Assembly (NCBI GenBank): GCA_944321445.1
Contig: CALULJ010000003.1
Span: forward strand, 1 to 64,000
Direction of reading: 5' to 3'
Source of the DNA: an uncultured Collinsella sp.
GTDB lineage: Bacteria; Actinomycetota; Coriobacteriia; Coriobacteriales; Coriobacteriaceae
DNA: 64,000 nt
Within the stretch, counting starts at the first letter, position 1. Each line of letters opens with the position of its first letter. Positions 35,073 through 44,296 of the stretch are shown piece after piece. Below the pieces are notes generated by a model. That model saw only the letters and a program-made list of their open reading frames with translations. It searched no databases and was not told the DNA's origin. The position numbers and the translations under genes are program-made.

Positions 35073-37097
35073 CTACCGCTCCAAACCGGACACCTCTGCA
35101 GGCAGCGGCTTCTTCAGGAAGGACAGGATCAGGCAGGCGACCACCGCGCCGACAACGAGCGCGAGAAGGTACATGACCGGGTTGCCGATGACCGCGATCA
35201 CCCAGGCGCCGCCGTGGGGCGCGGGGCTCGTGCAGCCGAAGCCTGCGGACATCGCGCCCGCGATCGCAGCGCCAGCGATGCAGGAGGGCAGCACGCGTCC
35301 GGGATCGGCCGCGGCGTACGGAATCGCGCCCTCGGTGATGAACGACAGGCCCATGATGTAGTTCACCGCGCCCGCCTTGCGGTCGGCGGAGCTCCAGCGG
35401 TTCTTGAAGATCGTCGTGGAAAGCGCGATGGCGATTGGCGGGACCATACCGCCCACCATGACGGAAGCCATGATGATCTGACCAGTGGAGGTGCCGTCGG
35501 CAAGCATTGCGGTTCCGAAGACGTACGCAGCCTTGTTGAACGGGCCGCCCATATCGACGGACATCATACCGCCGACCACAGCGCCCAGAAGCACCATGTT
35601 ACCGGTGCCCATGCCGGCAAGCGCGTTGGAGAGCCACGCGTTGATGGCGCCGAAAATCGGGTTCAAGGCAAGCATTACGAGGCCGATCAGGAAGATCGAG
35701 ATCAGCGGATAGAGCAGCACGGGCTTGATGCCCTCGAGCGAATCGGGCAGCTTATCGCAGGCCTTCTCGATACCGTAGGTGATGTAGCCGGCAGCAAAGC
35801 CCGCGAAAAGCGCGGCGATGAAGCCGCCGGAGATGAGCGCGCCCTGCGCCTCGGCGTCCATGGCCGTAGCCAGGTAGCCGAGCGTGTAGCCCTGCTTGGC
35901 AATCCAGCCGCCCACGAAGCCCGGCGCGAGACCCGGACGGTCGGCGATGGACATGGAGATGTAGCCGGCCAAAATCGGCAGCATGAAGTTGAAGGCCTGG
36001 TTGCCCACCAGGTTGAAGAACGCTGCGAGCGGCGTCGAGGAGCCGTAGCTTGCGGTGCCCATGCCCGCCTGGTCGAGCAGGAACGAGATGGCCATGAGGA
36101 TGCCGCCGCCCACGACGAACGGCAGCATGTGCGAAACGCCGTTCATGAGGTGTTTGTAGACGGTGGAGCCCAGGCTCTCGGTCGCACCGGAGGCAGCCGG
36201 CGCGGAGGCACCGCCCTCGGCGTGGCAGATGGGCGCCTCGCCGTTCATGATGATGTTGATAAGCTTCTCGGCGTCGTTGATGCCCGCCGACACGTTCGTG
36301 GAATAGAGCGGCTTGCCGTTGAAGCGCCCGAGCTCGATGCCCTTGTCGGCCGCAATGATGATGCCCTTGCACGCAGCGATCTCCTCAGCGGTAAGGGCGT
36401 TTTTGGTGCCCACTGAGCCCTGGGTCTCGACCTTGATGGTCACGCCCATCTGCTCGGCAACCTTCTCGAGGTTCTCGGCCGCCATATAGGTATGGGCGAT
36501 ACCCGTGGGGCACGCGGTGATGGCGAGCACCTGGGGCAGACCCGTGTCGGCAGCAGGCGCTGCGGCGCCGGCGGCAGCGGCCTCGCGCGCGGCCTTGGCA
36601 GCAGCAGCCTTGGCCTCCTTGGCGGCCTGCTCGGCGTCGTGCTCGGCCTCCGCCTTGTCGATGGCAGCCAAGAACTCCTCGGGGGTCTTGGCTGCGCGCA
36701 GCGCAGCCGCGAAGTCGGCGTGCATGAGCAGCGCGGAGAGCTTGGCCAGCACCTCGAGGTGCACGTTGGCCTGCGTATCGGGTGCAGCGATGAGGAAGAT
36801 GAGGTCGGAGGGCTTGCCGTCGGGCGCCTTCCAGTCCACACCCGCGGGCACCGTGATGGCCACAAGCCCCGCCTTGGACACGGCCGCGGTCTTGGCGTGC
36901 GGAATGGCGATACCCTCGCCCACCGCGGTGGAGAACTGAGCCTCACGGTCGAGTACCGCCTGGCGGTACTTCGCGCGATCGTTCACCGCGCCGCATGCAA
37001 CCTGCAGATCGACGAGCTCGTCGATGGCCTCTGCCTGCGTAGCAGCGCTGACTCCCAGCTTCACCCCGTCTTTCTTCAACAACTCGGTGATTTTCAT
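35073..37097 (-). CDS. fruA: Fructose PTS transporter, fused EIIA-EIIB-EIIC
   Basis: This 674-residue PTS protein imports fructose as fructose-1-phosphate. The EIIA domain (1-150) has its phospho-His in GEGIAIPHAKT. An Ala/Lys-rich linker (about 155-185) leads to EIIB, whose phospho-Cys is in LAITACPTGIAHTYMAAENL. EIIC (about 310-660) is polytopic with GGPFNKAAYVFG and SFITEGAIPYAAADP. It is the third gene of fruR-fruK-fruA. The ATG at 37097 has GAAAGGGG upstream. Confidence 0.94.
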   Translation of the reverse strand: MKITELLKKDGVKLGVSAATQAEAIDELVDLQVACGAVNDRAKYRQAVLDREAQFSTAVGEGIAIPHAKTAAVSKAGLVAITVPAGVDWKAPDGKPSDLIFLIAAPDTQANVHLEVLAKLSALLMHADFAAALRAAKTPEEFLAAIDKAEAEHDAEQAAKEAKAAAAKAAREAAAAGAAAPAADTGLPQVLAITACPTGIAHTYMAAENLEKVAEQMGVTIKVETQGSVGTKNALTAEEIAACKGIIIAADKGIELGRFNGKPLYSTNVSAGINDAEKLINIIMNGEAPICHAEGGASAPAASGATESLGSTVYKHLMNGVSHMLPFVVGGGILMAISFLLDQAGMGTASYGSSTPLAAFFNLVGNQAFNFMLPILAGYISMSIADRPGLAPGFVGGWIAKQGYTLGYLATAMDAEAQGALISGGFIAALFAGFAAGYITYGIEKACDKLPDSLEGIKPVLLYPLISIFLIGLVMLALNPIFGAINAWLSNALAGMGTGNMVLLGAVVGGMMSVDMGGPFNKAAYVFGTAMLADGTSTGQIIMASVMVGGMVPPIAIALSTTIFKNRWSSADRKAGAVNYIMGLSFITEGAIPYAAADPGRVLPSCIAGAAIAGAMSAGFGCTSPAPHGGAWVIAVIGNPVMYLLALVVGAVVACLILSFLKKPLPAEVSGLER

Positions 37098-37214
37098 GGT
37101 TTACCCCTTTCCCCGGCACAAGCCGGCCCAACCGCCCAGCAGGACGGATTGCATACAGTCATGGATATCGAGTTCATCGCGCCGACCCTGCGAATCTGGC
37201 GGCGCGCTGAAACG

Positions 37215-38117
37215 CTAGCGGGCGAGGAGCTCCTCCACCTGATCGCGCGTGGCGAGCCCCAGAGAAAACGCACTGGCAGACCCGGTGCACACACCCATGC
37301 GGAACGCCTGCTCGTAGGAGCCGTCGCTCTCCAGGTAGCCGGCGACGAAGCCTGCGACCATCGAATCGCCCGCGCCCACGGAGTTCACCACGGTGCCCTT
37401 GGGCGAAGGGCTCTCGATCACGTCACCGTCCTCGGTGACGAGCACGGCGCCCTCCCCTGCCATGGAGACGAGCACGTTGCGCGCACCCCGCTCCTGCAGC
37501 TTTTTGGCATAGGGCACCACGTCTTCGCGCGTGGTGAGCACGACATCGAAGATCTCACCCAGCTCATGGTTGTTAGGCTTGATGAGGAACGGATGGTACG
37601 GCAAAACGTTCACGAGCAGGTCGCGCGTGGCGTCGACAACGATGCGCACGCCGCGACCGTCCAGGCGCGCCAGGATGCGCTCGTAGATGTCACCGGGCAT
37701 CGTGGCAGGCACGCTGCCCGACACGATGAGGATGTCGTCGGCGGTGAGCTGGTCGATTTTGGCGTAGAGCGCCTCGACGTCCGCCTCGGTGATGGCCGGG
37801 CCGATGCCGTTGATCTCGGTCTCCTCGGCCGCCTTGACCTTAACGTTGATGCGGCTCATGCCTTCGCGCACGGAGATGAAATCGGTGTCGATGCCCATAT
37901 CGCGCAGGCGGCGTGCGATCTCGTCGCCCGTGAAGCCGGCCAAAAAGCCCCATGCGCAGCTCGCGTGCCCCAGGTTCTTGAGGACGATCGAGACGTTCAC
38001 GCCCTTGCCGCCGGCCATGACGGTCTCACGCGAGGCGCGGTTGACCGCTCCGAGCGTCAACGTGTCGACGTTCACGACGTAGTCGAGACACGGATTGAAA
38101 GTCACGGTGTAGATCAT
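37215..38117 (-). CDS. fruK: 1-Phosphofructokinase
   Basis: This PfkB-family kinase phosphorylates fructose-1-phosphate to fructose-1,6-bisphosphate. The 300-residue protein has MIYTVTFNPCLDYVV at the start, GGKGVNVSIVLKNLG near 37-51, and the C-terminal anion-hole/base motif VNSVGAGDSMVAGFVAGY near 245. The ATG at 38117 follows GCAAAGGAG; upstream extensions lack family similarity. It lies between fruR and fruA. Confidence 0.93.
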   Translation of the reverse strand: MIYTVTFNPCLDYVVNVDTLTLGAVNRASRETVMAGGKGVNVSIVLKNLGHASCAWGFLAGFTGDEIARRLRDMGIDTDFISVREGMSRINVKVKAAEETEINGIGPAITEADVEALYAKIDQLTADDILIVSGSVPATMPGDIYERILARLDGRGVRIVVDATRDLLVNVLPYHPFLIKPNNHELGEIFDVVLTTREDVVPYAKKLQERGARNVLVSMAGEGAVLVTEDGDVIESPSPKGTVVNSVGAGDSMVAGFVAGYLESDGSYEQAFRMGVCTGSASAFSLGLATRDQVEELLAR

Positions 38118-38157
38118 GGGACAGCTCCTTTGCTTAAGAACAGGTACCGTGAGCGAA

Positions 38158-38910
38158 CTATTCCGCGACCGACGCGACGATGATGTTCGTGTACTCCTCG
38201 AGATCGGCAGGCAGAACATCGGTTACGACCGTCGCGTCATCGAAGTCGGCGAACGTGACCGGCGAGACCATCGAGAACTTGCTGGAATCGCACAGTACGT
38301 ACGGGCGGAGCGTCTGGGTGAGGGCCGTCGCCTTGACGAGCGCCTCGCCTGTCTCGGGCGTGGTGAAACCCTCGTCGGGCGTTGCGCCGTTAGTGCCGAA
38401 GAACCCGATGGTGAAGTGATAGCGGCGCAGCGTATCCACCGTCTGCTCGCCCACCAGTGCCTCGGTGACGGGCTTGAGCTCGCCTGCGGGCACGAGCACC
38501 CGGCAGCCACGGGACAGCAGGGCGTGCGCGACCGAGATGGAGTTGGTGAAGTACGTGGCGCGCGTCTCGGTGATGAAATCGACGAGCCGCTCGGTCGTGG
38601 AACCGGCATCGATGTAGACGAAGTCATCGGGGCCGATGAGCGTCGCGGCAAAACGCGCGATGGCTGTCTTCTCCTCCAGATGCACGCTGTACTTCTCGTA
38701 GACGGTCTGGTCGGAAGAGACGACCGTGCGCGTGACCGCGGTGGCGCCGCCATGGACCTTCACGATGCGACCCATCTGCGCCAGGCGCGTAAGGTCGCGG
38801 CGAATGGTGGACTCGGAGGCGTCCAGCAGCTGCATGAGGTCGGTTGCGGTGATCGAGCCGTGTTCGTTGACCAAGGCGACGATCTTCTCAAGGCGGTCTT
38901 CTGCAAGCAT
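38158..38910 (-). CDS. fruR: DeoR-family transcriptional regulator of fructose operon
   Basis: This 250-residue regulator has an N-terminal DeoR helix-turn-helix (LAEDRLEKIVALVNEHGSIT, ASESTIRRDLTRLA, KVHGGA). The C-terminal DeoR sensor domain has YIDAGSTTERLVDFI and FFGTNGATPDEGFTTP, which usually binds a sugar phosphate such as fructose-1-phosphate. The ATG at 38910 follows GAGGAGACC. It is first in the operon and probably represses it through the repeats at 38947-39074. Confidence 0.9.
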   Translation of the reverse strand: MLAEDRLEKIVALVNEHGSITATDLMQLLDASESTIRRDLTRLAQMGRIVKVHGGATAVTRTVVSSDQTVYEKYSVHLEEKTAIARFAATLIGPDDFVYIDAGSTTERLVDFITETRATYFTNSISVAHALLSRGCRVLVPAGELKPVTEALVGEQTVDTLRRYHFTIGFFGTNGATPDEGFTTPETGEALVKATALTQTLRPYVLCDSSKFSMVSPVTFADFDDATVVTDVLPADLEEYTNIIVASVAE

Positions 38911-38946
38911 CTGGTCTCCTCTCGTCGTGTCCCGTGAATGGAATCT

Positions 38947-39074
38947 GTCAAAACCATCCAAAACCATTCTAATTCGTTCACAACGAGAGAATAGCACCAG
39001 ATTCGGTCACGTTCGGTCAAAATCATCCATCAGGGGTAAACGGTCGATTGGGAGCGGTGAACGGTTTTGATTGG
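38947..39074 (-). promoter_or_regulatory. fru promoter with repeated operator-like sites
   Basis: On the minus strand TTGACC (39015-39020) and TGCTAT (38991-38996) are 18 bases apart. GTCAAAACCATCC (38947-38959), CCAAAACCATTC (38958-38969), GTCAAAATCATCC (39016-39028) and the inverted CGGTTTTGATTGG (39062-39074) share a common core. One overlaps the -35 and two lie just after the -10, as expected for FruR repression. Confidence 0.5.
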
Positions 39075-39211
39075 TCGTGGCTGTTTTTGGCTACCATCTC
39101 TGACGCTCCCCCAATTGACGGGGCGGACGATTGTCACGCGATGGCAATGTTTGCCTGGTAGTATCGAGTGACAGGATGTATCCCTGAGCCCCTCTCGAGA
39201 AAGGATGTCCC

Positions 39212-39961
39212 ATGAGCCTGTGGACTGAACTTGCGAAGCTGAAAAGTGCCACGTGGGTGGAGCTTTCCCACCCCCTCACCAACGACAGCCCGTATTGGGC
39301 AGGCATCCCGGAGGGCTCGGTGGAACTCTGCCGCACGGTATTCGACTACGACGAGGAAATGCTCTCCTGCCGTATCCACACCTACAAGTTCCCCGGGCAG
39401 TTCGGCACGCATGTCGATTTCCCCAACCACTTCACGCCCGGCGCGGTGGGCTCGGAAGCTTACGGCGCCACCGATATGGTCATGCCACTCGTCGTGATCG
39501 ACCTCACGCCCAAAATCGCCCAGCAGGGTCCGGATGTTGCCATCACGGTCGAGGACATCGAGGCGTGGGAGTCCGAGCACGGCCGCATTCCCGAAGGAGC
39601 ATTCGTGGCGCTGCGCACCGACTGGGCGAAACGCTGGCCGGATAACGATGCGCTCAACAACTTCGACGACAAGGGAGGCGAGCATTGCCCGGGTTGGTCG
39701 ATGGAGGCGCTGCAGTTCCTGTACAACGAGCGCGGCATCGCCATGAACGGGCACGAGACCTTCGACACCGATGCGTCCTATTTGGCCGTCGAGGCCGATG
39801 ACCTCGCCTGTGAGCGTTGGGTTCTGGACAACGGGCATCTGCAGGTAGAGGTGATGGACAACCTCGATAAGGTTCCCGCCACGGGCGCCATCGTGTTCGT
39901 GAGCTGGCCGCGCATCGAGGGCGCCACCGGCCTTCCCGCCCGCGTTATCGCCGCGTTCTAG
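39212..39961 (+). CDS. Cyclase family protein (kynurenine-formamidase-like), copy 2
   Basis: This 249-residue protein is nearly identical to the product at 15995. It differs by Asp8 to Ala, Asp24 to Asn, and VVAAY to VIAAF at the end. It has the same metal motif FGTHVDFPNHF. DNA identity is complete from 39302 to 39930, while the first about 70 bases and the last about 30 differ at many synonymous sites. The ATG follows GAGAAAGGATGTCCC. It is followed by a good terminator. Substrate unknown. Confidence 0.85.
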   Translation: MSLWTELAKLKSATWVELSHPLTNDSPYWAGIPEGSVELCRTVFDYDEEMLSCRIHTYKFPGQFGTHVDFPNHFTPGAVGSEAYGATDMVMPLVVIDLTPKIAQQGPDVAITVEDIEAWESEHGRIPEGAFVALRTDWAKRWPDNDALNNFDDKGGEHCPGWSMEALQFLYNERGIAMNGHETFDTDASYLAVEADDLACERWVLDNGHLQVEVMDNLDKVPATGAIVFVSWPRIEGATGLPARVIAAF

Positions 39962-40024
39962 TAGCACTCCCTCTACGGGGACGGAGTCACAGAGGACATA
40001 ATATCCCCTTCTGAAACAGGTTTC

Positions 40025-40058
40025 TGCCTGGCGGCGCGCCTGCCAGGCATTTTCTGTT
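40025..40058 (+). terminator. Intrinsic terminator of cyclase copy 2
   Basis: TGCCTGGC (40025-40032) pairs with GCCAGGCA (40042-40049), followed by TTTTCTGTTTG. Confidence 0.75.
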
Positions 40059-40118
40059 TGAGGACAACACGGCCAAGAGGAAAACCTGTCCCCAGGGACG
40101 CCAAAGTGGCGCCTCCCA

Positions 40119-40175
40119 CCCCCGTCCCCAGAGAGGACAAAATGTCCCCTGGGACCCCCGTCCCCAGAGAGGACA
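40119..40175. repeat. Two 21-bp direct repeats upstream of azlC
   Basis: An identical 21-base unit, CCCC followed by CGTCCCCAGAGAGGACA, occurs at 40119-40139 and 40155-40175, with small GTCCCC/GGGAC hairpins around them. It belongs to the GGGGAC-rich intergenic repeats seen elsewhere in this window (about 9067, 15538, 17650). Confidence 0.6.
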
Positions 40176-40240
40176 GGGGATGGGATGCGGTATGCTTAGG
40201 ACTTATTGCGAGGGGCTTTGGCTGTGGAAAGGAGCGGCGC

Positions 40241-41002
40241 ATGGCGCAGACGGGCACCAAGATGGCTGCGTTCAAACAGGCATTGCCGCTCTCGTTCTCC
40301 ATCATGGCGGGCTTCGTGTTCCTCGGCATCACCTGTGGCATGTACTCCAGCTCGCTGGGCCTGCCTTGGTGGATGCCCACCTTTATGTCCATCGCCATCT
40401 TCGGCGGCTCGGCGGAGTTCGTCGTCGCGTCCATGCTGCCGGGGGCCTTTGACCCGCTCACCACCTTCGCGGTGATCCTCGTCGTGCAGGCGCGCCACCT
40501 GTTCTATGGCCTCTCGATGCTCTGGCCCTTCCGCGGCATGGGGCGCAAGAAGCCCTATCTCATCTACGCGCTGTGCGACGAGTCGTTTTCCATCAACTAC
40601 GGCGCGCGCATCCCCGCAGACATCGACCGCGGCTGGTTCATGCTGTTCGTGAGCCTACTCAACCAGTCGTCCTGGGTGCTCGGCTGCACGCTGGGCGGCG
40701 TGTTCGGCAGCATGATCCCCCTCGACATCAAGGGCATCTCGTTTGCCATGACGGCGCTATTTGTCGTGATCTTCCTCGACCAGTGGCTCCAGGAGAAAAG
40801 CCACGTGAGTTCGCTTACCGGTCTCGCGGCATCGGCGGCAGCACTCGCCATCTTCGGAGCGGACAGCTTCCTCATCCCCGCGATGATTGGCATCTTGGTC
40901 GTGGTGACCGCCTTGCGCCCCAAGCTCGAGGGCATCTACGCCAACGGCGACCGCGCCGCGCAAGCCCCTGCCCACAACGAGAACGGAGGCGACGAGGCAT
41001 GA
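40241..41002 (+). CDS. azlC: AzlC-family branched-chain amino-acid exporter, large subunit
   Basis: This 253-residue membrane protein has about eight segments and the AzlC hallmarks AFKQALPLSFSIMAGFVFLG, FGGSAEFVVASML and QARHLFYGLSML. With AzlD it exports branched-chain amino acids or analogues. The ATG at 40241 follows GAAAGGAG. An upstream in-frame extension to 40058 only translates the direct repeats. It overlaps azlD by 4 bases. It complements the LIV importer at 2.3-7.2 kb. Confidence 0.9.
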   Translation: MAQTGTKMAAFKQALPLSFSIMAGFVFLGITCGMYSSSLGLPWWMPTFMSIAIFGGSAEFVVASMLPGAFDPLTTFAVILVVQARHLFYGLSMLWPFRGMGRKKPYLIYALCDESFSINYGARIPADIDRGWFMLFVSLLNQSSWVLGCTLGGVFGSMIPLDIKGISFAMTALFVVIFLDQWLQEKSHVSSLTGLAASAAALAIFGADSFLIPAMIGILVVVTALRPKLEGIYANGDRAAQAPAHNENGGDEA

Positions 41003-41319
41003 CGACCTTCCAGCAGGTGCTGACTGTGCTCATCGCCGGAGCTGCCACGGTGCTCACGCGCTTCCTCCCCTTCTTCGCGTTCCGCAACGGCGCACCGCGC
41101 TATATCCGCTACCTGGGCAACGTGCTGCCCGGTGCCATCTTCGGCATGCTCGTGGTGTACTGCCTGAAAGACGTCGATGTTCTTGCCGGCGCCCACGGCG
41201 CACCCGAGGCGCTGGGCATCCTGGTCACGGGCGGCGTCTACCTGTGGCGCCGCGATATGCTGTGGGCGATTCTCGCCGGCACGCTCTCCTACATGCTCCT
41301 CGTGAACCTCGTCTGGTAA
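40999..41319 (+). CDS. azlD: AzlD-family branched-chain amino-acid exporter, small subunit
   Basis: This 106-residue protein has three to four membrane segments. It shows the AzlD-typical TVLTRFLPFFAFR and YIRYLGNVLPGAIFGMLVVYCL, and ends in GTLSYMLLVNLVW. The ATG overlaps the azlC stop (ATGA), so the two subunits are coupled, as in AzlCD/YgaZH exporters. Confidence 0.88.
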   Translation: MTTFQQVLTVLIAGAATVLTRFLPFFAFRNGAPRYIRYLGNVLPGAIFGMLVVYCLKDVDVLAGAHGAPEALGILVTGGVYLWRRDMLWAILAGTLSYMLLVNLVW

Positions 41320-41355
41320 CGCTAGCACCGACCATCCTTTTTGGGAGATGACCGC

Positions 41356-42153
41356 ATGGAAATCGACCGCGCATACGCCCTCGAGGCGTTTCGCCGCTAC
41401 ATCGAGCCCTACGATACGCACAACCCGCGCATCGCGCTCAAGGTCGCGCACACCTATCGCGTGGCGGACCTGTGCACGCGCATCGCTGCGGGCGAGACGT
41501 TCCCCACGCGCGATATCGACCTCGCCTGGCTGTGCGGTCTGCTGCATGATCTGGGTCGATTTGAGCAGCTGCGCCGCTGGGACACCTTCAGCGATGCGAA
41601 AAGCACCAGCCATGCACAACTGGGTGTGAGCGAGCTTTTCGAGACCCCGGAAGACGCACCGGGAAACATCCGCCGCTTTGTCGAGGACGCAGCAGAAGAC
41701 GAGCTGATTCGCCAGGCGGTGGGTCTGCACAGCGACCTTCGTCTGCCAGATGGTCTAGACGCGCGCACAAGGAGCATCTGCACGGTCGTGCGCGATGCGG
41801 ACAAGATCGATATCCTGCATGTCATGAGCGAAAGCAGCGTCGAGACGGTTCTCGGGGTGAGCGAGCAGGCATTTTTGGCAAGCGGCTTTTCCTCGCAAGC
41901 GCTGCAGGCCTTTGGCGAACACCGCTGTCTGGCACGTTCGGAGCGCCATGAACCGGCCGACTACCTGGTGGGGCTCATCTGCTTCGCTTTCGAGCTCGAA
42001 TACGAGACGAGCCGGCGCGAGTTCGTCGAGCGCGGCGACATCTTCCGCGTGCTGGATGACCCCTTTGGGCTTGGCCGTCCCTTCGCCCGTTCGGATGCGC
42101 AAGAAACCTGGCGACGCTTGAGAAACGAGCTTCGGGCGTACCTTGCCGCTTAA
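41356..42153 (+). CDS. HD-domain phosphohydrolase
   Basis: This 265-residue cytoplasmic protein has the HD metal residues His in KVAHTYRVADLC (about 32), the HD pair in CGLLHDLGRFEQ (about 66) and a downstream Asp in VVRDADKIDILHVM (about 150). HD proteins of this size hydrolyse nucleotides or related phosphates; the substrate is unknown. The ATG at 41356 has GGGAG upstream. A TTG at 41341 is an alternative adding five residues. It follows azlD by 36 bases and may be co-transcribed. Confidence 0.8.
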   Translation: MEIDRAYALEAFRRYIEPYDTHNPRIALKVAHTYRVADLCTRIAAGETFPTRDIDLAWLCGLLHDLGRFEQLRRWDTFSDAKSTSHAQLGVSELFETPEDAPGNIRRFVEDAAEDELIRQAVGLHSDLRLPDGLDARTRSICTVVRDADKIDILHVMSESSVETVLGVSEQAFLASGFSSQALQAFGEHRCLARSERHEPADYLVGLICFAFELEYETSRREFVERGDIFRVLDDPFGLGRPFARSDAQETWRRLRNELRAYLAA

Positions 42154-42293
42154 GACCCCGGACGCACTCACGGGAACAGGGCAAAGCGTGTCATTGACGA
42201 CGGCGAGCGGCCCAGTTGGGCGTCCAACCATCGGCAACAACACGCTTTGTAACGGAACGAAGGTCTCGCAATAGCAAAGGTTCAGCGCCCGTT

Positions 42294-43499
42294 CTATTTT
42301 GCTTCCAGCCTCTCGACAAGCGCCTGCACGACCTCGATGCAGTCACCCACCACCTTGTACTGGGCGGCGCCGAAGATGGGCGCCTCAGGGTCGTCGTTGA
42401 TGGCGATGACGGTCTTGGCACCGCCGATACCCGCCAGATGCTGGATCGCGCCGGACACGCCCACGCTGATGAGGAGCTCGGGTGCCACGGAAGCGCCGGT
42501 CTGCCCCACCTGATGGCGGTATTCGAGCCAGCCCGCCTCCACGAGCGGCCTCGTGCATCCGAGCTCGGCGCCCAGCAGGTCCGCCAGCTTGCGCATGAGC
42601 GGCAGGCTCTTCTTGGACCCGATGCCGCGGCCAACCACGACCAGGCGCTCCGCATCGGCGACGGAGGCGGCGTCGTGAGCCGGCTCGACCTCGAGCACGC
42701 GCACGCGGGAGGTCAGTGCTGCATCGAGCGCGACCTCGCTGACTGCACCGATTCGTTCAGAATCGGGCGCGGGCGCAGCGAACACGCCGGGACGCACGGT
42801 GGCCATTTGGGGACGATGTGCGGGGCACACGATGGTCGCCATGAGGTTGCCGCCGAACGCGGGGCGCGTCTGCTGCAAAAGGCCAGTTGCGGGGTCGAGC
42901 TCCAGCACGGTGCAATCGGCAGTGAGACCGGTTTGCAAACGAACCGCCACGCCGGGCGCCAGCTCACGGCCGAATGCCGTGGCGCCATAGAGAATGACCT
43001 CGGGCTTCCGCTCGCGCGCGAGCGAGCAGATCCATTGGGCAAATACCTCGGCATCCAGGCTGCTTAGGCGCTCGTCGCGACATACGATGACCTCGTCGGC
43101 TCCCGCGCGGATGAGCGCGTCCACGTTGTCCGCAGGCGCCGCGGGGCCCTCGCCCAAAAGCGCCACCAGGCGGCAGCCGCGCGCGTCGGCAAGCGTACGG
43201 GCGCGCCCCAGCAGCTCGAACGCCACCGGCAGCACATGGCCAGCCGCATCCACCTGCGCAAAAACCCAGAAGTCACGATATGATGCCAGGTCCCCCGCGG
43301 ACGCCGGACCGTCCTTCGCGATCTCGATGGCGTCCACCGGACACGCGTCGACGCACGACCCGCAGAACACGCAGGCATCGGTCGCCTGCGCGAACTTGCG
43401 CGGGCCCTCCCACACAAGCTCGATGCCGCCCGAGGCGCACGCACGCACGCAGCGGCCGCACCCGATGCACAGCTCGCGATCGACAACCAGCCCGCTCAT
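42294..43499 (-). CDS. lctC: Electron-transfer flavoprotein alpha subunit with N-terminal ferredoxin
   Basis: This 401-residue EtfA-type protein carries two [4Fe-4S] motifs at its N-terminus (CIGCGRCVRAC, CVFCGSCVDACPVDA, residues 11-55). An EtfA N-domain follows, then the FAD domain (VVGRGIGSKKSLPLMRKLA, VGQTGASVAPELLISVGVSG). The ferredoxin extension is typical of EtfA in LctBCD lactate dehydrogenases, where it passes electrons to ferredoxin. The ATG overlaps the etfB stop (ATGA). It is the last gene of the operon. Confidence 0.9.
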   Translation of the reverse strand: MSGLVVDRELCIGCGRCVRACASGGIELVWEGPRKFAQATDACVFCGSCVDACPVDAIEIAKDGPASAGDLASYRDFWVFAQVDAAGHVLPVAFELLGRARTLADARGCRLVALLGEGPAAPADNVDALIRAGADEVIVCRDERLSSLDAEVFAQWICSLARERKPEVILYGATAFGRELAPGVAVRLQTGLTADCTVLELDPATGLLQQTRPAFGGNLMATIVCPAHRPQMATVRPGVFAAPAPDSERIGAVSEVALDAALTSRVRVLEVEPAHDAASVADAERLVVVGRGIGSKKSLPLMRKLADLLGAELGCTRPLVEAGWLEYRHQVGQTGASVAPELLISVGVSGAIQHLAGIGGAKTVIAINDDPEAPIFGAAQYKVVGDCIEVVQALVERLEAK

Positions 43500-44296
43500 C
43501 GGAGCACCTCCTCGATCAGTTCTGCCAAGCGATCCGCCTGCTGGGCGACCGTGCCCTCGATGGCCGTCGCCTCATGGGTCCGCTCCGGCACGAACGAGCG
43601 CACCACCTGCGTCGGAGAACCGGAAAGGCCCGTGCGCGCGGTGTCGGCGCCCACCTCGGCAGCTGTGCGCACCTCCACTTCCGCATCCTGCGCGGCAAGG
43701 ACGCCCGCGATGCTGGGCATGCGCAACTGGGCGGCATCCTTTGCCACCGTGATGACGGCCGGCAGCGCGACCTCGACGAGCTCGCGACCCCCGTCGGTCG
43801 CACGGCGCGCACGCAGCACGCCGTCCTCGACGCCCAGCAGCTCCTGCACGTCGGCGATGCATGGAATATCGAGCGCGCCGCCCAGCTCGGGGCCGATCTG
43901 CGCCGTGTCGCCATCGACGGCCATCTTGCCGCACACAACGAGGTCGACCGGCTCATCGAGCGCATCGATTCCGCAGGTGAGCGCATAGGTCGTGGCCAGG
44001 GTGTCCGCTCCCGCGAAGGCGCGATCGGACAGCAGCAGGCCCGCATCGGCACCGCGCGCGATGCAGTCGCGCAGCAGGCGTGCGGTATCCGGAATGCCCA
44101 TGGACAGCACGGTCACGCGCACGGGCTTACCCGCCGCCTCATCTTTGATGCGCAAGGCGAGCTCAAGCGCCGTGGCGTCGAAGGGATTGACCACCGAGGC
44201 GCGGCCGTCGCGCACGATGGTGTTGGTCTTGGGGTCCATCTTGACCTCCGTCGTGGAGGGGACCGCCTTCACGCAAACGACGATATGCACGCTCAT
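43496..44296 (-). CDS. lctB: Electron-transfer flavoprotein beta subunit
   Basis: This 266-residue EtfB homologue has the nucleotide-binding MSVHIVVCVKAVPSTTEVKM and NPFDATALELALRIKD. The segment AVDGDTAQIGPELGGALDIP (about 120-140) is the signature region next to the bifurcating FAD. It pairs with the ferredoxin-bearing EtfA and the FAD dehydrogenase on either side. The ATG at 44296 overlaps the dehydrogenase stop by four bases; an upstream reading to 44350 would lie inside that gene. Confidence 0.9.
   Translation of the reverse strand: MSVHIVVCVKAVPSTTEVKMDPKTNTIVRDGRASVVNPFDATALELALRIKDEAAGKPVRVTVLSMGIPDTARLLRDCIARGADAGLLLSDRAFAGADTLATTYALTCGIDALDEPVDLVVCGKMAVDGDTAQIGPELGGALDIPCIADVQELLGVEDGVLRARRATDGGRELVEVALPAVITVAKDAAQLRMPSIAGVLAAQDAEVEVRTAAEVGADTARTGLSGSPTQVVRSFVPERTHEATAIEGTVAQQADRLAELIEEVLR

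Noticed and set aside
40119-40175. Possible CRISPR array upstream of azlC
   Set aside because: Two units with a 15-base gap, GC-rich simple sequence shared with other intergenic repeats; no cas genes.
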